A DNA stretch of 31,161 nucleotides from Schoenoplectus triqueter (taxonomy: Eukaryota; Streptophyta; Magnoliopsida; Poales; Cyperaceae): contig CAXKVV010000761.1 of NCBI GenBank assembly GCA_964058805.1, forward strand, positions 1-31,161, given 5' to 3'. The notes below the pieces were generated by a model. It saw nothing but the letters and a program-made list of their open reading frames with translations, ran no database searches and had not been told where the DNA came from. A program made the translations under genes and the position numbers. How positions within the stretch are numbered: the stretch's first letter is position 1; every line of letters starts with the position of its first letter. Of this stretch, positions 1-12,372 are shown one piece after another.

Positions 1-34
1 GAGTTAAATCTGTTTCAAATTTTGGTATTTGCAG

Positions 35-79
35 GTGCAGACTCGAACTATGCAAAGAAATGTAGGACGTAATATTTAA
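35..79 (+). CDS. possible terminal exon of a gene entering from the left
   Basis: A pyrimidine-rich stretch ending in TTTGCAG (to 34) looks like a splice acceptor. After it, one frame reads VQTRTMQRNVGRNI and stops at TAA (77-79). A GTT microsatellite and T-rich DNA follow, as in a 3' UTR. Only 14 codons are visible and the rest of the gene would lie outside the window, so chance is a real alternative. No family is recognisable. Confidence 0.2.
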   Translation: MQTRTMQRNVGRNI

Positions 80-95
80 TAAGTTATCAATGTGT

Positions 96-116
96 GATGT
101 TGTTGTTGTTGTTGTT
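96..116. repeat. (TTG)n microsatellite
   Basis: About six GTT units in a row, followed by T-rich DNA. It is a simple repeat and any reading frame across it is low complexity. Confidence 0.85.
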
Positions 117-401
117 TTGTATGTGTGGCGTGTGGTTATGCTTGTTGCACGTTTTTTTTTTTTGTTGTCGTGGTTTTTGATATGGGTGTGCATTTGGATA
201 AAAAAAAAAAGCTGGGTGTCGTGTTTGTTTTTGAAAAGTGAACATGAACAGAATACCTCACTTGCCACTGAGAAGATAAACAACTCGAGCAAGATTAAGA
301 AGATTAACTGGTAGAACAGGCTAAGAAAAGGCCCAGATGTTTTTTTACGCGCTAAATTTACAAGATTAAGCACGTTACAGATTAATAATTAAATATTCTG
401 C

Positions 402-785
402 CGACCATTTAGAGGATAAACAGACCAAAAGTAAAACAGATTGGCCCATTAGGTGCATAGGCCGTAAATAATTTAAACGGCCTATTAGTTTGATAACTGG
501 GTCGTAAAATAATTTGTAAGGCCCATTAAAGAGATAAATGGGCCGAAAAATAATATGAAATGGCCCGTTAGAGAATGATAACATCGGAACAATCAGCCCA
601 TTAATAGGATAAGCAGGCCGTAAAATAACAATAACAGCCCATTAAGAGAGTAAGCAGGCCGTAAAATAATAATAACAGCCCATTAAGAGATTAAGCAGGC
701 CGTAAAATAATAATAATAGCCCATTAAGAGATTAAGCAGGCCGTAAAATTATTATAAAATGGCCCATTGATAGGCTAAATGGGAG
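402..785. repeat. 41-bp minisatellite, about ten units, rich in GGCCCA/GGCCGT
   Basis: Unit starts, taken at the GGCCC-type motif, fall near 402, 443, 479, 520, 562, 596, 637, 678, 719 and 762. The units from 596 to 718 are nearly identical with an exact 41-bp period; outer units are diverged (34-43 bp). Each holds a GGCCCATTA-like block, an AGATAAGCA-like block, a GGCCGTAAAA block and an AT tail. GGCCCA is the complement of TGGGCC, the plant 'site II' motif bound by TCP factors, so clustered binding sites are possible. No transcript or gene is visible beside it. Confidence 0.85.
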
Positions 786-3739
786 GAAAAATAGAAATAA
801 ACGACTCAAAAAAGAACAATCCACGCTGAGACAATTTTATAAGCCGACGGCATAAAAATTTGAACGCTTCGCAATTTGCAATACAGGGCACAGTAGCGTA
901 TTATTAAGAACTATGGATGACTACTACACCAAAAATATTCGATATGCCACCACAATAAATAAAAATTAAATCCTCATAAGAAAACCATAATACTGCCCCA
1001 TAAGAAAACCAGGACCAATTAATCATAAACAAAAAACATAACATTTAAAGCCGAAAATAAATCCATCACAAACCCACAAATTTACCAAAAGCATAAGTTA
1101 CATTAGATATAAATTTGCAAAAGAGGGCAGGACTACAAAATCATTACTGACATAAATGGTGCCCTTCGAAGGAGTCTTGATATATTTGTATTAACTCCTA
1201 AAACCATTATGATATCTTTAAGTCACGAGAACTGCTCAATGACCCTACAGGAATATATTAAAATTACTACATAAATTAGGATAAAAAGATGAATTTACAA
1301 CTCCAAACTGGAAAAAACTCCCATATACAAAACCAAACTTAGCTTTTAGAAAATTCATGTTTTATCACTGAAAACCGCATGCTCCAACATGTTGCATCAT
1401 TTTTCTCACTTTGCACTGCATAAAAAGTCTTTTTCATATTTGAAAGAGGAAGAAAAATTAAGAGAATAAATCAGGAACAATAGCGCACTAGAAATATTTT
1501 GGAATATGACAAAAACAAATGTCTTTGTTGATTGAACCTAAGTTTTAATTACAACGTTTTCTTTTGTTCTGAATTACAAAACTAACAACCTCAAGCACGT
1601 ATATTCTCTATATTTGTACAAATATACAATGAAAGTATTCAAAATATATACCGTAGTATATTTGGGTTCATAAAAGTTGGCAGAATTTGACTTTGAGTTT
1701 CGGTTGAAAAAATTCATAGCCTCTAACAAGTAGGGAACTATTTGACAAGTGTAAGGATGAAAATAAAATGCAATCAATGCACTTGATTAGGTTGAAAATC
1801 AGATAACAAATACTTTAATTGAATCAAAGTCATGCTTACAATGAAAAGAGTGCTGCCATAGATATTCTAGTTACTATTTTGACCTGGATGATAGTGCTGT
1901 TGTGGCATATGCTTCTAGGGTCCGCATTAGGTTCACTTGATCTCATTCCTTGCTCCCACGAGAATCAAATGAAATTCTTCATCTTGGTTGTTCTTACTGT
2001 TCATTCAAATATATAGGAACAAGGTTTAACACAAGAATCAAGTTAGATGAAGGTATCATAAATTCAAGAAAATTCTTTGATTCTAAACAAAATCTCCCAT
2101 TACGCACACAAACCCTTCCTACAACAGTTTTATTATGGTCAAAGATTGCCTGCTGAATCCATAGTTCTAAGTGCAGCCTATGATAATGACCAATGACAAT
2201 GAGACCTCATTTTGAAACGACTATTAAGGATAAAATTGTGCATGTTAAGGTCAGCTGCAAAAAATGAGGCAGTTGAACTACAGGTTACTACAGCAAATCA
2301 AACTCAGGTCACTGAAGTTAAGGAAAATTTTCAAAATAAGTAAATTCATGCACTGGCATGAAATGAAACCGTGGCATATAGCAGAAGAGCATACCATCTT
2401 AAACAAAAGGCATATCTTGTGAAGCATCCATTATAAGGCATTACAGACCCAAACTTATGCAAGTAAAAAATTACTGCTTGCAAATGAAAAGAAAGAAACA
2501 ACAAGAAGCAAATTAAAACCTACTAAATGGTTTTAATTCTTCTACCAACAACTCTCCAAGCATGTCAATTCCATTCCAATCCACATGCTTTGTCCATATT
2601 TTATGCCTGTTTAGTAAGTGAGAACAAAGCTAGCTTCATAGAAACCATATATGTTTTACAGAAAAATCAATTACGAGGAAAAACAAGTAGGCACCCCACA
2701 CCACTGGTATACCTTCATCTACTTGGTAGGGATGCTTCCCCTGTTTGACTATTTCGAGTCACTTCTATACACTAAAAATACAAAACTGGTGGCATTGAAA
2801 CCCCCTCTTCTAATTATCAAGCTAAGGAGAAATAACAAGATAGTAGAAAATTTAAAGGCAACTTTTGCACAATATAACAACACAGTTTCATTGAATTTGA
2901 TGTTTAAAACCAAAATAAACTAATACCATATGTTAACACAAAAATAAACTAACACATCAAAAATTAATCCGGAGAGAAAAAAACATCCAGAGTGAAACAC
3001 AGTAGTTAGGATATAAGTTACTGACAAAATTTGTTACATGTGCTCAGTGTTTGTGGAGGATAAGCTTCCAGTTCCTTAAAAAGAAATAAATAATAGACAT
3101 GGTCAGGCCATCAACACAATAAAATCTTATTAAAATAATTGATATTACCATTTTAGATGAAAGCCACAATTTTAGTATTTAGTCATACATAATTTGAAAT
3201 AGTTTCATAGAACAACAAATTGAGGTTCGTTAATGCAAAAGTTAACACCAAATAAACTAGCATTAATCAAGGATATTTCAGACAAGCCGTGCATAGTGCC
3301 ATATGATTTTCTTAAACTAATAGGATAAAAACATGAAAGTATTACTGAGATTGACATTAAAGTATTAGGTACATGATTTAAGGACATGGTTTCTTTAAAT
3401 ATTATGAGATTGATCAATAAATACCCAGAACAACACAAAAGACATGACATTAAACTGATACCTGACCTGATTTTCAAATAAAAAACCTCAAAACTGCCAA
3501 TTGTTCTTACATCAGAAAAGACCTCCAAACTGCCATAAAAAAACTAGCCAAAAGTAATTATCAGGATAAAAAATAATTAACAAAATAATTAGATTTTCAG
3601 TGATAGCTTCTGAGTACTTTTGAAAATTTCAATGCAAAACCTAGATGAGCCAAATTTAAAAATTTTCACCTTCTCTCCTTTGTTGCATTATTCTAAGTAT
3701 TTCTTCTCTCTGCTGTTGCTTTATTCTAAGTATTTCTTT
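786..3739. other. AT-rich noncoding stretch
   Basis: I see no supported gene here. Open frames are under 110 codons, AT-driven and overlap on both strands without splice-consistent neighbours. A local 18-bp direct duplication (TTATTCTAAGTATTTCTT at 3688-3705 and 3721-3738) sits at the right edge. Confidence 0.6.
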
Positions 3740-4540
3740 AATCAGTTGTGTTTTCTCTATGCTTCTTATTAGTCCGTTTCGTGTTGTCTATTGAGTGTAG
3801 TTGTTTGGTGTAGAATGCTGATTTACCATGAACTAAGGGACCTTTATGTGTCTTCCTTTAGCACAAAGTGGAACCAACCCAAATAATTAACACTTGTGGT
3901 AAAAATAGAGCAGAAGTATAAGCCAAGCTATTTTATGAAGGGAGAAACAGAGGAGGCTAGAAGAACTTGCAAAGAAGATGAGAGTGTGTGTCAGATGAGG
4001 GTGTGGAAGCACCTTAAGAATCCTAGCAGAGACCTTGGTGAGGTGACAACGACAGTAAGGAGTTGTTGTCACATGAGGCAAGAGCCTTGTTAGATTACAG
4101 CAGAGGAGACACCTCGGCAATGAGGCAAGAAAAGCTGACAACATTGGATTTGAGGCGGCAGCATCTCCTCTCCAGAGAGACAAAAAGAGAAAAAAAACTA
4201 CGATTAGCTTACTTCAGCATTCACCAATGTAAAGAGAAGAGTGCACCTAGATACTGATCAGAAGAGGAAGAGAGGGAAAGTTACAGTACAATGAAAAGAA
4301 TTAATGAATTAAAAAAAATAGAAGGTGAAGTTTGCTTGGACCAGTGCCTGAAACTGGAAAGTAAACACTACAAATTATATAATAACAGGTAGGTAGTACC
4401 TCTTGTCATGCATCGAGAATGCATCAGGAGCAAAGAGAGATGGCGTCTTGTGATTTGCACAAACATGTAGTGGGTAGGTACACGAAGTTTACGACCATGA
4501 TAGTAAGACACCATTTCTTTTCGCCACATGACATGTCTGC
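3740..4540. repeat. diverged segmental duplication, copy A
   Basis: This segment aligns by eye with 6510-7300 in the same orientation, offset about 2,765 bp. Shared blocks include TCAGTT..GTGTTTTCT, GACCTTTATGT, an AAATAGAG block, CAGCATTCA followed by AAAGAGAAGAGTG, an ATACTGAT-like block, CCAGTG.CTGAAACT, ATAACAGGTAG and CATTTCTT..CGC. On the minus strand 4536-4400 is open for 45 codons between an acceptor-like GCCTGCAG and a donor-like AG/GTACTA. I do not recognise that peptide. It may be a decayed tandem gene or an unnamed repeat family. Confidence 0.6.
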
Positions 4541-6509
4541 AGGCGACAAAACGTGAAAATCTTCATAGTAGCAAAGACAAACATACACTAGTACATTGGT
4601 AATCTCTCTGAAAAATGAGGATGTTGAAGTTACATAAATTTAATTTTCCAAATTAAAAGGAAAACTATAACAAATTCAAGCTCAAACACTGGCTGTAATA
4701 TACACAAGAAACAATAAATTTAAGCCAGTTTGAGCAATATAAAGGTAAATTCTAAGCAATTTCAAAGGATAGAGTTTGCAATATACTTATTTTTCATGAT
4801 GCACCCAGTCAAACAGGTACACCTGAGTTGCAACAAGCGAGAATCTGTAAACAAAAAAATAGAATGAAACAACAAAGAATATAGGCAATAAAATAAATAA
4901 CATTCAACTACAATTTTGAATGGATATAATTGCACAATTTTTGAAACGGGTGATATTTATTTTGAAAGTAACATTTAACTAAAAAATTTCATTTGAAATT
5001 TTTGATGTATTATCATATAAAACTATTCTGTATAGATATAAAAAATTGGAAAAATGCACTAGAAAAAAAAATTGGACAGTAACAATAGTCGAGCTTTCCA
5101 TGCTCGGTCTATAATTGCATAGAAATTTTCCTGCATTAAAAGAACAGAAAAGAAATTAGTAACAAAATTTTATTGCAAATACGCTACATTACGTTGATAA
5201 CATAAAATATTAGAATTTATGCAAAAATCTGCTAAGAATATCTAAAAAAATGTTAGATCTAACTTCCAGATTCAAGAGCCAACACTACTGCATCCTTTAC
5301 ACAATCATATCATTAATGTTTTAAAAGGTATCGAAAATAAAACAAAATTGGAGGGATGCAAGCAAATACTCAATTTGAGAAAACTTCAGCTTATTAATGT
5401 ACATACATATTCCACAAACTATTGGGGCACAAAAGGCTCCATCAAATTCTACAGGAATAAAGAGAACATAAAACAAAACAAATCAATACCGAGAGAAGTA
5501 CATTCTTGATGAAAAAATATTATAGTGTAATTATGAAATACTGATACAAGAAGATGCAAAACTCTTAACTCGGATCAACTCCTTCAGACAAAGTTAGTGT
5601 TGCATTTGTGTTTCCAAGTCATAAAACGACACATGATATAATTAATTAGGGAGAGCACTGTGAATCTCAAGTGTTGTTTGAAGAAGGTACCTCGATGAGG
5701 GAGCAGATCAGCAGAACCGGTGCAAGGGAGGCACGTAGATCCGGCCGAAGATGTTGGTGGCAGATTTCTCCTTTCCCTTGCGGCCTCACCCCACTTTCAA
5801 TTGTGCATCTCATCACCAACTATCCCCACCAAGGCATCCCTCTTCCATCTTGTCGCTCCCCTCGATCTTGCTCACAAGGCAACAACTGCCATTTTGATTG
5901 AAAAGGAAAGAGGAGGAGAAATTAACAAAGAAACATATTTTGAAAGAAAAATGGCAATGTGATGCGATATTATGTGTAACAAGTGTGAAATAAAGCAACA
6001 GAGAAGTTCAACACAATAATCACACATTTGGGGCTGTACAAAATCTCTTTCTAAATCTAATAGTTAATTTATACTTCGAAAATTAAAATTAAAATCCTGT
6101 CAGTTGTAGGATGTGGACACTTAGGTGCTTAATAAAGGAGTAGAGATAGAGAAAGAGATATACAAGAAAACCAAAAGATTCTCTGCTAGGTCTTTGACTT
6201 CACTGGCTTCTGAAAAAAGTGAAAAGCTTACGTTATTTAATTTGTAAATCTCTTCTCCAAAATTAGCTGGCAAATTTAAATTGAAGTGGTGGTTCTACGT
6301 AAATATGTTAAATAAGTAATTTAAGTACCTTTGCAAATTATTGTCGGTGGCAATTAATTCAAGGAAAGCATAAAAGAAGGAAATAAACCACAACATAGTT
6401 ATATAGACAGCAAGTTTATGTGGCAAAAGGGCAAATTGTGTTCAGTTTGATGGATTTTCAGATAATTAATTATTTGACTTCATCTATTGCAACTAATCAC
6501 TTCTCAAAT
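4541..6509. other. AT-rich spacer with a GC-richer patch
   Basis: Mostly AT-rich, with no supported gene. Around 5671-5905 the base composition rises and frames are open on both strands. On the minus strand an ATG near 5813 leads to a possible GAG/GTACC donor near 5690, which looks like a decayed first exon, but no continuing exon could be joined with confidence. Confidence 0.4.
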
Positions 6510-7300
6510 TGCTCAGTTATGTGTTTTCTACTCCCTGCCTCCTATTACTCTATTTTGCATAGTTGCTGTTGTTTGGAGTTTTCATGAACAAAGACCTTTA
6601 TGTCTTTTTTTTCCGAACTAGCCCACATAACTATCAGATGTTGTGAAAATAGAGAAAACGGCTGAAGTCCAACATTTTTATGAAAGGAGTGTTGCTTTAT
6701 AAAATTAGAAACAGGATATTGTTAGCTATAAAGATTGAGCAAGAAACAAAGTTGTCAATTCAATATAAGTATAGATAACTTTTGAGGAGCTAAACTGAGA
6801 ACTCCGACCTAGAAAAAATAGTCTAGTGTAAAACCATACCGGCAGTCAGTAGTGGCACCACAGTAGTGAGGCAGGAAGAGTAACTTGCGTTGGATTTGGG
6901 AGAGATGTGGCATATGGCGTTCTCCAGTGAGACAAGAAAGGAGGAAAAGGAATTGAGATCAGCTGATCTCAGCATTCATCAGTGCAAAGAGAAGAGTGCC
7001 CCTAGATACTCTGATTGGACAATGGAAACTGGGTACAGCTACAATATAATGAACGAAAAAAATGTGAAGTTGCTCGAACCAGTGTCTGAAACTACAGATT
7101 AGTAAACCCTAAAGATTATCAAATTATGAAATTAATAACAGGTAGCTATAACATCTTGTCGCACATCTAGAGTACATCAGAAGCAAGGAGCGATGGCATC
7201 TTTTGGAACCGCCCAAGCGTGTAGTAGGTCAACGAGAGTTGCGTAAAGTTGACGGCCTTGAGAGGAACATGTCATTTCTTCTCCGCATATGGTTCTTGGA
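6510..7300. repeat. diverged segmental duplication, copy B
   Basis: Partner of 3740-4540. The best-kept block is 6975-7010 (CAGCATTCATCAGTGCAAAG and onward, then ATACT.TGAT), matching 4218-4256. The minus-strand frame that is open in copy A is interrupted by a stop here, and the acceptor-like end is changed, so at least one copy is not functional as coding sequence. Confidence 0.6.
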
Positions 7301-7659
7301 GGCGGTGAACTTGAAGAAAAAAAAAACACCCCTCATAGCAGTGGCGAAGTTTGTTAGAACTCGGCATTGTGGGCACTCGATAAGTGCTGATTGAGTACTC
7401 CAGCCTGTTAGAAAGAGAGATGTGAGGGGGCGAGGTGCTCGTCGGAGATCGGAATAAGAAATGAAAGTGCAAAGTATGGAGACAGAGGAGGGAATTGGTT
7501 TAAAATTGGAGATAGGACGGGCACTGGAGAAGGACAACGAGGCAGGAGGAGAAGTCAAAAACCCTAGGTGGACCCTTAGTTAGGGAAGGTGGAAAGAGAT
7601 ACTCGATGGGATCACATGGGAAACTTGTAGAACAAATCAGGTCCGCATTTGTTGCCATA

Positions 7660-7694
<35 letters not shown>

Positions 7695-7822
7695 AGGCAC
7701 AAATGAGATCTTGTACGATTCGCAGATTGCTTCCTTAACACGCATCGACAACTCATTAATTAAGGCAGCTGGAACATTCACGCGGATCAAATCAGATGAG
7801 CACAGTGCATATTTCATTCCAC
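7301..7822. other. GC-richer patch with telo-box, gene-start-like but unproven
   Basis: Base composition rises. The patch holds an AAAAACCCTAGG telo-box motif (7557-7568), common in plant 5' leader regions. Frames are open on both strands: minus 7558-7229 and 7856-7500, plus 7606-7893. These overlap, the tracts are low complexity and none matches a family I know, so I call no CDS. A first exon of a minus-strand gene running into copy B is possible. Confidence 0.35.
7661..7694. repeat. (CT)n microsatellite
   Basis: Seventeen CT/TC steps with a single interruption near 7667. It creates the Ser-Leu or Arg-Glu runs seen in overlapping frames, which are artefacts of the repeat. Confidence 0.9.
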
Positions 7823-8028
7823 GAATCTTTCCCCCGAAATGGCCTTTGGAACACATATTATCCGAATTAGTTTCAATTAGCAGAATCTTTTAAAGATTTG
7901 AATTATCTTGATTTAGAATTTAGAAAGATAGAAATGAATCTTCCCCCAAATGATCGTTGGAATTATCCAAATTATTTTCTTTTGGTAGAATCTTTTAAAC
8001 TATCTTAATTTAGAATTTAAAAAGATTT
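7823..8028. repeat. 113-bp tandem duplication (two diverged copies)
   Basis: The block starting GAATCTTTCCCCC (7823) recurs at 7936 as GAATCTTCCCCC. Both continue through a TTGGAA block, a TAGCAGAATC/TGGTAGAATC block with CTTTTAAA, and ATCTTRATTTAGAATTTARAAAG. The second copy is shorter and diverged. Confidence 0.6.
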
Positions 8029-10531
8029 TATATCGTGACTTTCTAGTTCTTAGATAAATAATTTATTACTATTCATATATACTTCTGTAAGTAAAAATAT
8101 AAATAACACAATTCTCTGATAAAATGAAGAAATTTATTTTTCCTTATAAACGGGATCCAATAGAATCTTCAAAATAAAAAAAAAACTAAACATAATAAAA
8201 CATTCCTTATTTAGTTCTCCAAGGATCAGATATTTAAGCTCATATATACCACTTTCAGCTCAAGTTTGCCATAGTAGGTGCCTGTATGGAATCTAACTTA
8301 CTATTAATAATTAGAAAAATGCGAAGGGTCAAAATAGCGGATATCGGATTTATGGCAGAAAAGCAATTTTCATCACGGATAAGAGTTAGTGCAGATGTAA
8401 TCTGTTCATGTAAAATATAGATGTTTTGACTTTTTTTTTCCAAGTCGTAATGTAAAAACGTTCAAACAAAAATGATGTAAATATTAGAACAATAATTCAT
8501 TAATATTTTTATCCAAATTACAATGATGATAATTATCACCAATAAGATAATATATTTTCTCATTTGAATGGATCACGTATTACTATTATATTTTTAAAAA
8601 AAAATTAACGTGCGACTATCTAAATTGTAGAAAACACATGATTGTATTTTTTTATTTATAAATAAATTAATCAATTATCAAAGTCATTAATAAATGACTG
8701 TCCACGTATACCCTTCCAGCAATAGTGCAGGTAGTAATATTTATTAAAAAAAAATTGTAAATGAGGCAGATTATTTATCTATTTATTTGATTTAAAATCG
8801 TTTTTTGTGAATTATATTTAGACAATATATAATCGACTTTCATTAATCAATCCAATTAATGTATAAAATGACGTTAACTAGAATTTGAAAAATCGGACAA
8901 TTATAACTACTTATTTTCTTAATTATTGTATTAAATACTAAATAGCGTGAAAAAACTGATAGCGTCGTCGTGCTTTTCATCTGAATATATAATGCTAGTG
9001 GGGCGATAGCAGCCACTATGAATGCTATTTAAACCCTTGAAAAAAAAATAGAATCGAACAAAAAAAATACTTTCCACGAAGTTGCAAAATATATGACGTT
9101 TCATGTTTTTAATAGTAACTCATAGTTATAGCATTAGTTTTTTATTTGAGAACATTATAATGTAATAATGAATGCGACAATTGTACTAGCAAATTAAATG
9201 TACATTTATAATTATTATATTGTTTTCCAAGAATGTACAAAATAACTACTAAAATGATTGATGGCATCGTTTTTTTTTTCAAAACAACAGACATGTTATT
9301 TGCCAAAGAATAAAATATATATAGTTATTGAACATACGTACATTCAGTTTATTCTCAAAGACATTACTTTTATATGTGCACATTAATTAAAAGCAGACAA
9401 TTTTTTGACATTTTTGTAATAAAAATATAGTTGCCATCGTTTAGAAATATAGGAATAAACTTTTTGTTCTTAAAAAAAATAAAAGAAATTTAACTTACAG
9501 GCGCTGATGGTACTGACGTCCACCGGTGCTACACCAAACTTTATACGAGTCTCTTTTCAAAGCACAGTAACTGTCTATGTTAATAAGTTTGTGATTCAAA
9601 AAATATTGAGAAAGATAAAAAAAAAATAACGTTTGAATATAATATATTTATAATTTGAAAATATTTCATATAATATAAATAAAATATATATTATAATGAT
9701 AAATATTAAAAATATAAAATCCCATTTTAAATAATATATAATGTGTTTTTTGTAAAATAATTCATGAATAAAAAAAATTTACCAAAAAAACACATTAAAT
9801 GTATATTAAACTGACAAATTATTCGTAAAACATACGGTTAGAGGTGAAAAATAAATTATTAGCGAACCATATGACTATGTAACCGTCTAAAAGGGTGAGG
9901 TAGCTTTTATGCCGTTTTAGAGAAACATTAATTTGATTTCGAACTTATGTTTTTTTTAATTGTCGTTGTGAAACAATTATGTCGACTGAAAACTTAACAA
10001 TGCGTGTCGTTCACATCCACTCGACATGCGACTTCATGTAAATCAGACTATATCTCAAACTTTTAAAAAATAATTATGTCAACATCACAGAAAATATAAT
10101 TATGTAAATCAGACTATACCTCGAATTTTAATTGTAGACGAGACAAAATACATTCCATAGGTATATAGCATAAATTAGTTAATTACGTACATTAATTTTA
10201 CCTGGAATTTTGATCGAAAGCAATATATATATATAAACATATAAAAAGTCTTGCTTCTAGGAACACACTAGCTTTACTTATATATATATATATATATACC
10301 ATAGTATATACATTCTGGCTGGTATTTGATTGAAGACAAAATACATTATCAGAGTAAATGCAAAATTTGTCATGTACAGTCAAGCACAGCTTGTGGCAGG
10401 TCGCAACATGACAATCTCAACGACTTAATACAAATTTTAGTTGTTGGTTGCGCGCAACTCCTAACAACAGAAAATATATACATTCGAAATATGGTTCTTC
10501 TGGTTCTCCGAAATAGCAGTGATTAGTGATA
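8029..10531. other. AT-rich noncoding stretch
   Basis: No gene is supported. The sequence is strongly AT-rich with homopolymer runs. A (TA)n microsatellite lies at 10279-10298. A short phrase, ATGTAAATCAGACTATAYCTC, occurs twice (near 10036 and 10102). Decayed mobile elements are likely but I could not define ends. Confidence 0.6.
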
Positions 10532-10884
10532 TCTATATCTATATTTATTTCTATACTATTATATAAAACAGCTAAGAATTAAATAAATCTATTTTTTATT
10601 ATTTTCTTTAATTTTTTTATATCCCAAAATATCCCTCATCTAATGATTTATATTAATTTTGACTAATCAGACGAATATGATAGCGTCTATTATTTTATAT
10701 TCTTCTCAATTTCTTTGCCATATAGAAGGAAAGAAATTAAACGTTAAAAGAAATCATGCGAGATTATATCTGATATAGAATATGTAATTGATCTTTTTTC
10801 ATATTAGAATGACGTACATATTATCATGTGATATTTTTCTATATCTAAATAAAAAATCGCTGCAACGTGAAGGTACACAGTTAG
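10532..10884 (+). mobile_element. candidate non-autonomous Helitron remnant
   Basis: The left side begins A/TC and continues with TCTATACTATTATATAAAA, typical of plant Helitron 5' ends (TC start followed by CTATA-rich DNA). The right side reads TCGCTGCAACGTGAAGGTAC then ACAGTTAG/T. This resembles the short GC hairpin of the CGCAACGCG type, followed about 10 bp later by CTAG/T, that ends many plant Helitrons, but with decayed hairpin and CTAG. Helitrons leave no target duplication and none is seen. There is no RepHel coding sequence. An alternative start is the TCTATACT at 10549. Confidence 0.4.
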
Positions 10885-11140
10885 TAGTTATAATGCATTC
10901 TCCTGTATTAAAATATACCAGTGATATTGTTTTGGAGAGTTAAAAAAATGAAGAAAATGTAGAGAGAAATGGAGGATTATAAGTATGCACATGAAAGAGC
11001 TAAAGAATCGAGGCTAGAACATAAGTATGCACACTTAAAAAAAATATTGAGCAAAAAGCATATGACCCGTATGTACCTTGCATACTGATCGTATAAATTT
11101 ATTTCGAAAACCGAAATAAAGAAGGCAACGAGTTAATACC

Positions 11141-11938
11141 GTGATTTTCTTCCAATCAAGTTGAGCCTCCCTCCGCTGAAGGCACCCCGAGCAGCTTCTT
11201 CCTCTCTCCTAGACCTTCCATTCACCTCCATACCAGACCCTAGCCACCATAACCGCCACATCCATTTCAGGGGTGATTTAAGAGATCGGAGGCCTAAGAA
11301 CTCGATAGCACGAGGTTGTACTACCTTTAAAATTTATAAACCCTTACGTTACTTGGCTCGGCTGCAAGCGTACGACCTACGTTGGTATAGTAAAGGGTCG
11401 ATCTATAGGGACAAAGATGATTATCATACTTGGTTTACTTTGGTTCTTTAGATGTTCAAACAAATAAAATGGGGGGTTTGTTCAAGAGTGTTCGGTAATT
11501 TATATTAAAGGACAAAAGATGATTACTAAATCTTTTTGTATTTTGGGTTTAATAAGATAATAGTTCCTAAGATATATGTTAGTTCCACTTGGATCTAGAT
11601 CATACGGCACATATGCTATTGCGTACGGTCTGTATGGACTTAGACTAGTCACGACTACTTCTAAAGGTTGGTTTTTTCGCTGGTCGCGCGAATACTAACA
11701 GATTAGTACCTGGACGACTAATCTTCTCGCATATCAGTTTGTTCGTGCAGTTGGTGGTCAGATAAGGTTCATGAGTTCACATAAACCTCAACTCTTGCAT
11801 GTTGGCTTAGATCTCTTAGATTGAGTGTCAGTTTCCTATAAGCACACTCAGATCTCTTGATCTGAGCGGGGTTTAACCTTTCGGGCACAACTCGATCTAT
11901 CCTATTGAGTCCCAGATCTACTTATTAATGTCATACCC
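11141..11938. repeat. unidentified GC-richer repeat-like segment with small hairpins
   Basis: Composition here is clearly less AT-rich than on both sides. Several perfect short inverted repeats occur: AGATTAGT/ACTAATCT (11700-11707 with 11717-11724) and CAGATC/GATCTG (11849-11854 with 11859-11864), plus GAGTGT/ACACTC nearby. The frame at 11161-11451 has no ATG start. It could be a fragment of an LTR-retrotransposon noncoding region; the sequence at 11930 (TGTCATACCCCG) resembles the start of many Ty3/gypsy LTRs. I could not find a second LTR. Confidence 0.35.
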
Positions 11939-12372
11939 CGAAATAATTGAATCAGATTAGAGATGATTAATCCCGCCATGTACGCACAATAAGACATGTG
12001 TACAAAATGCTAAATGAATAAAGTACAATAACACATAATAATCAAAATAACAACATTAATAATAATAATAATAAATACATGATTTGATGATGTTCGAAGA
12101 AGATGAGATTGCGAGCGTTATGTAGATTTTTTAATCTCTTGGCCCTCATGGGATTTGAATAATGATTTTTGCTGTGGAGAGTGTATTCTAAAGTTATTCT
12201 TTGATTTGCCAAACTAACCTATTATCCTTTTATTTTCACTGTTATTTATTTTAATAGAAGTCTTAAATGAAACAATCATTAATATCGTACGAAAGTGTCC
12301 TGTCATGCTATTAGTTTTTTTTTTAGAAAATATGAGGTTTTGTTGTCAATGATATGGTAGTATAACAAAAAC
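11939..12372. other. AT-rich noncoding stretch with (AAT)n
   Basis: No gene is visible. An (AAT)n run lies near 12055-12075. The rest is AT-rich without clear structure. Confidence 0.5.

Noticed and set aside
402..785. CRISPR array (regular repeats and spacers)
   Set aside because: The whole 41-bp unit repeats, with no unique spacers, and the DNA is plant nuclear.
7500..7893. Frames of 95-118 codons on both strands around the (CT)n repeat
   Set aside because: The strands overlap each other, the frames run through a microsatellite, and no splice partner or known domain is visible.
11161..11451. 96-codon plus-strand frame
   Set aside because: It begins at TTG rather than ATG, and the segment looks like noncoding repeat DNA.
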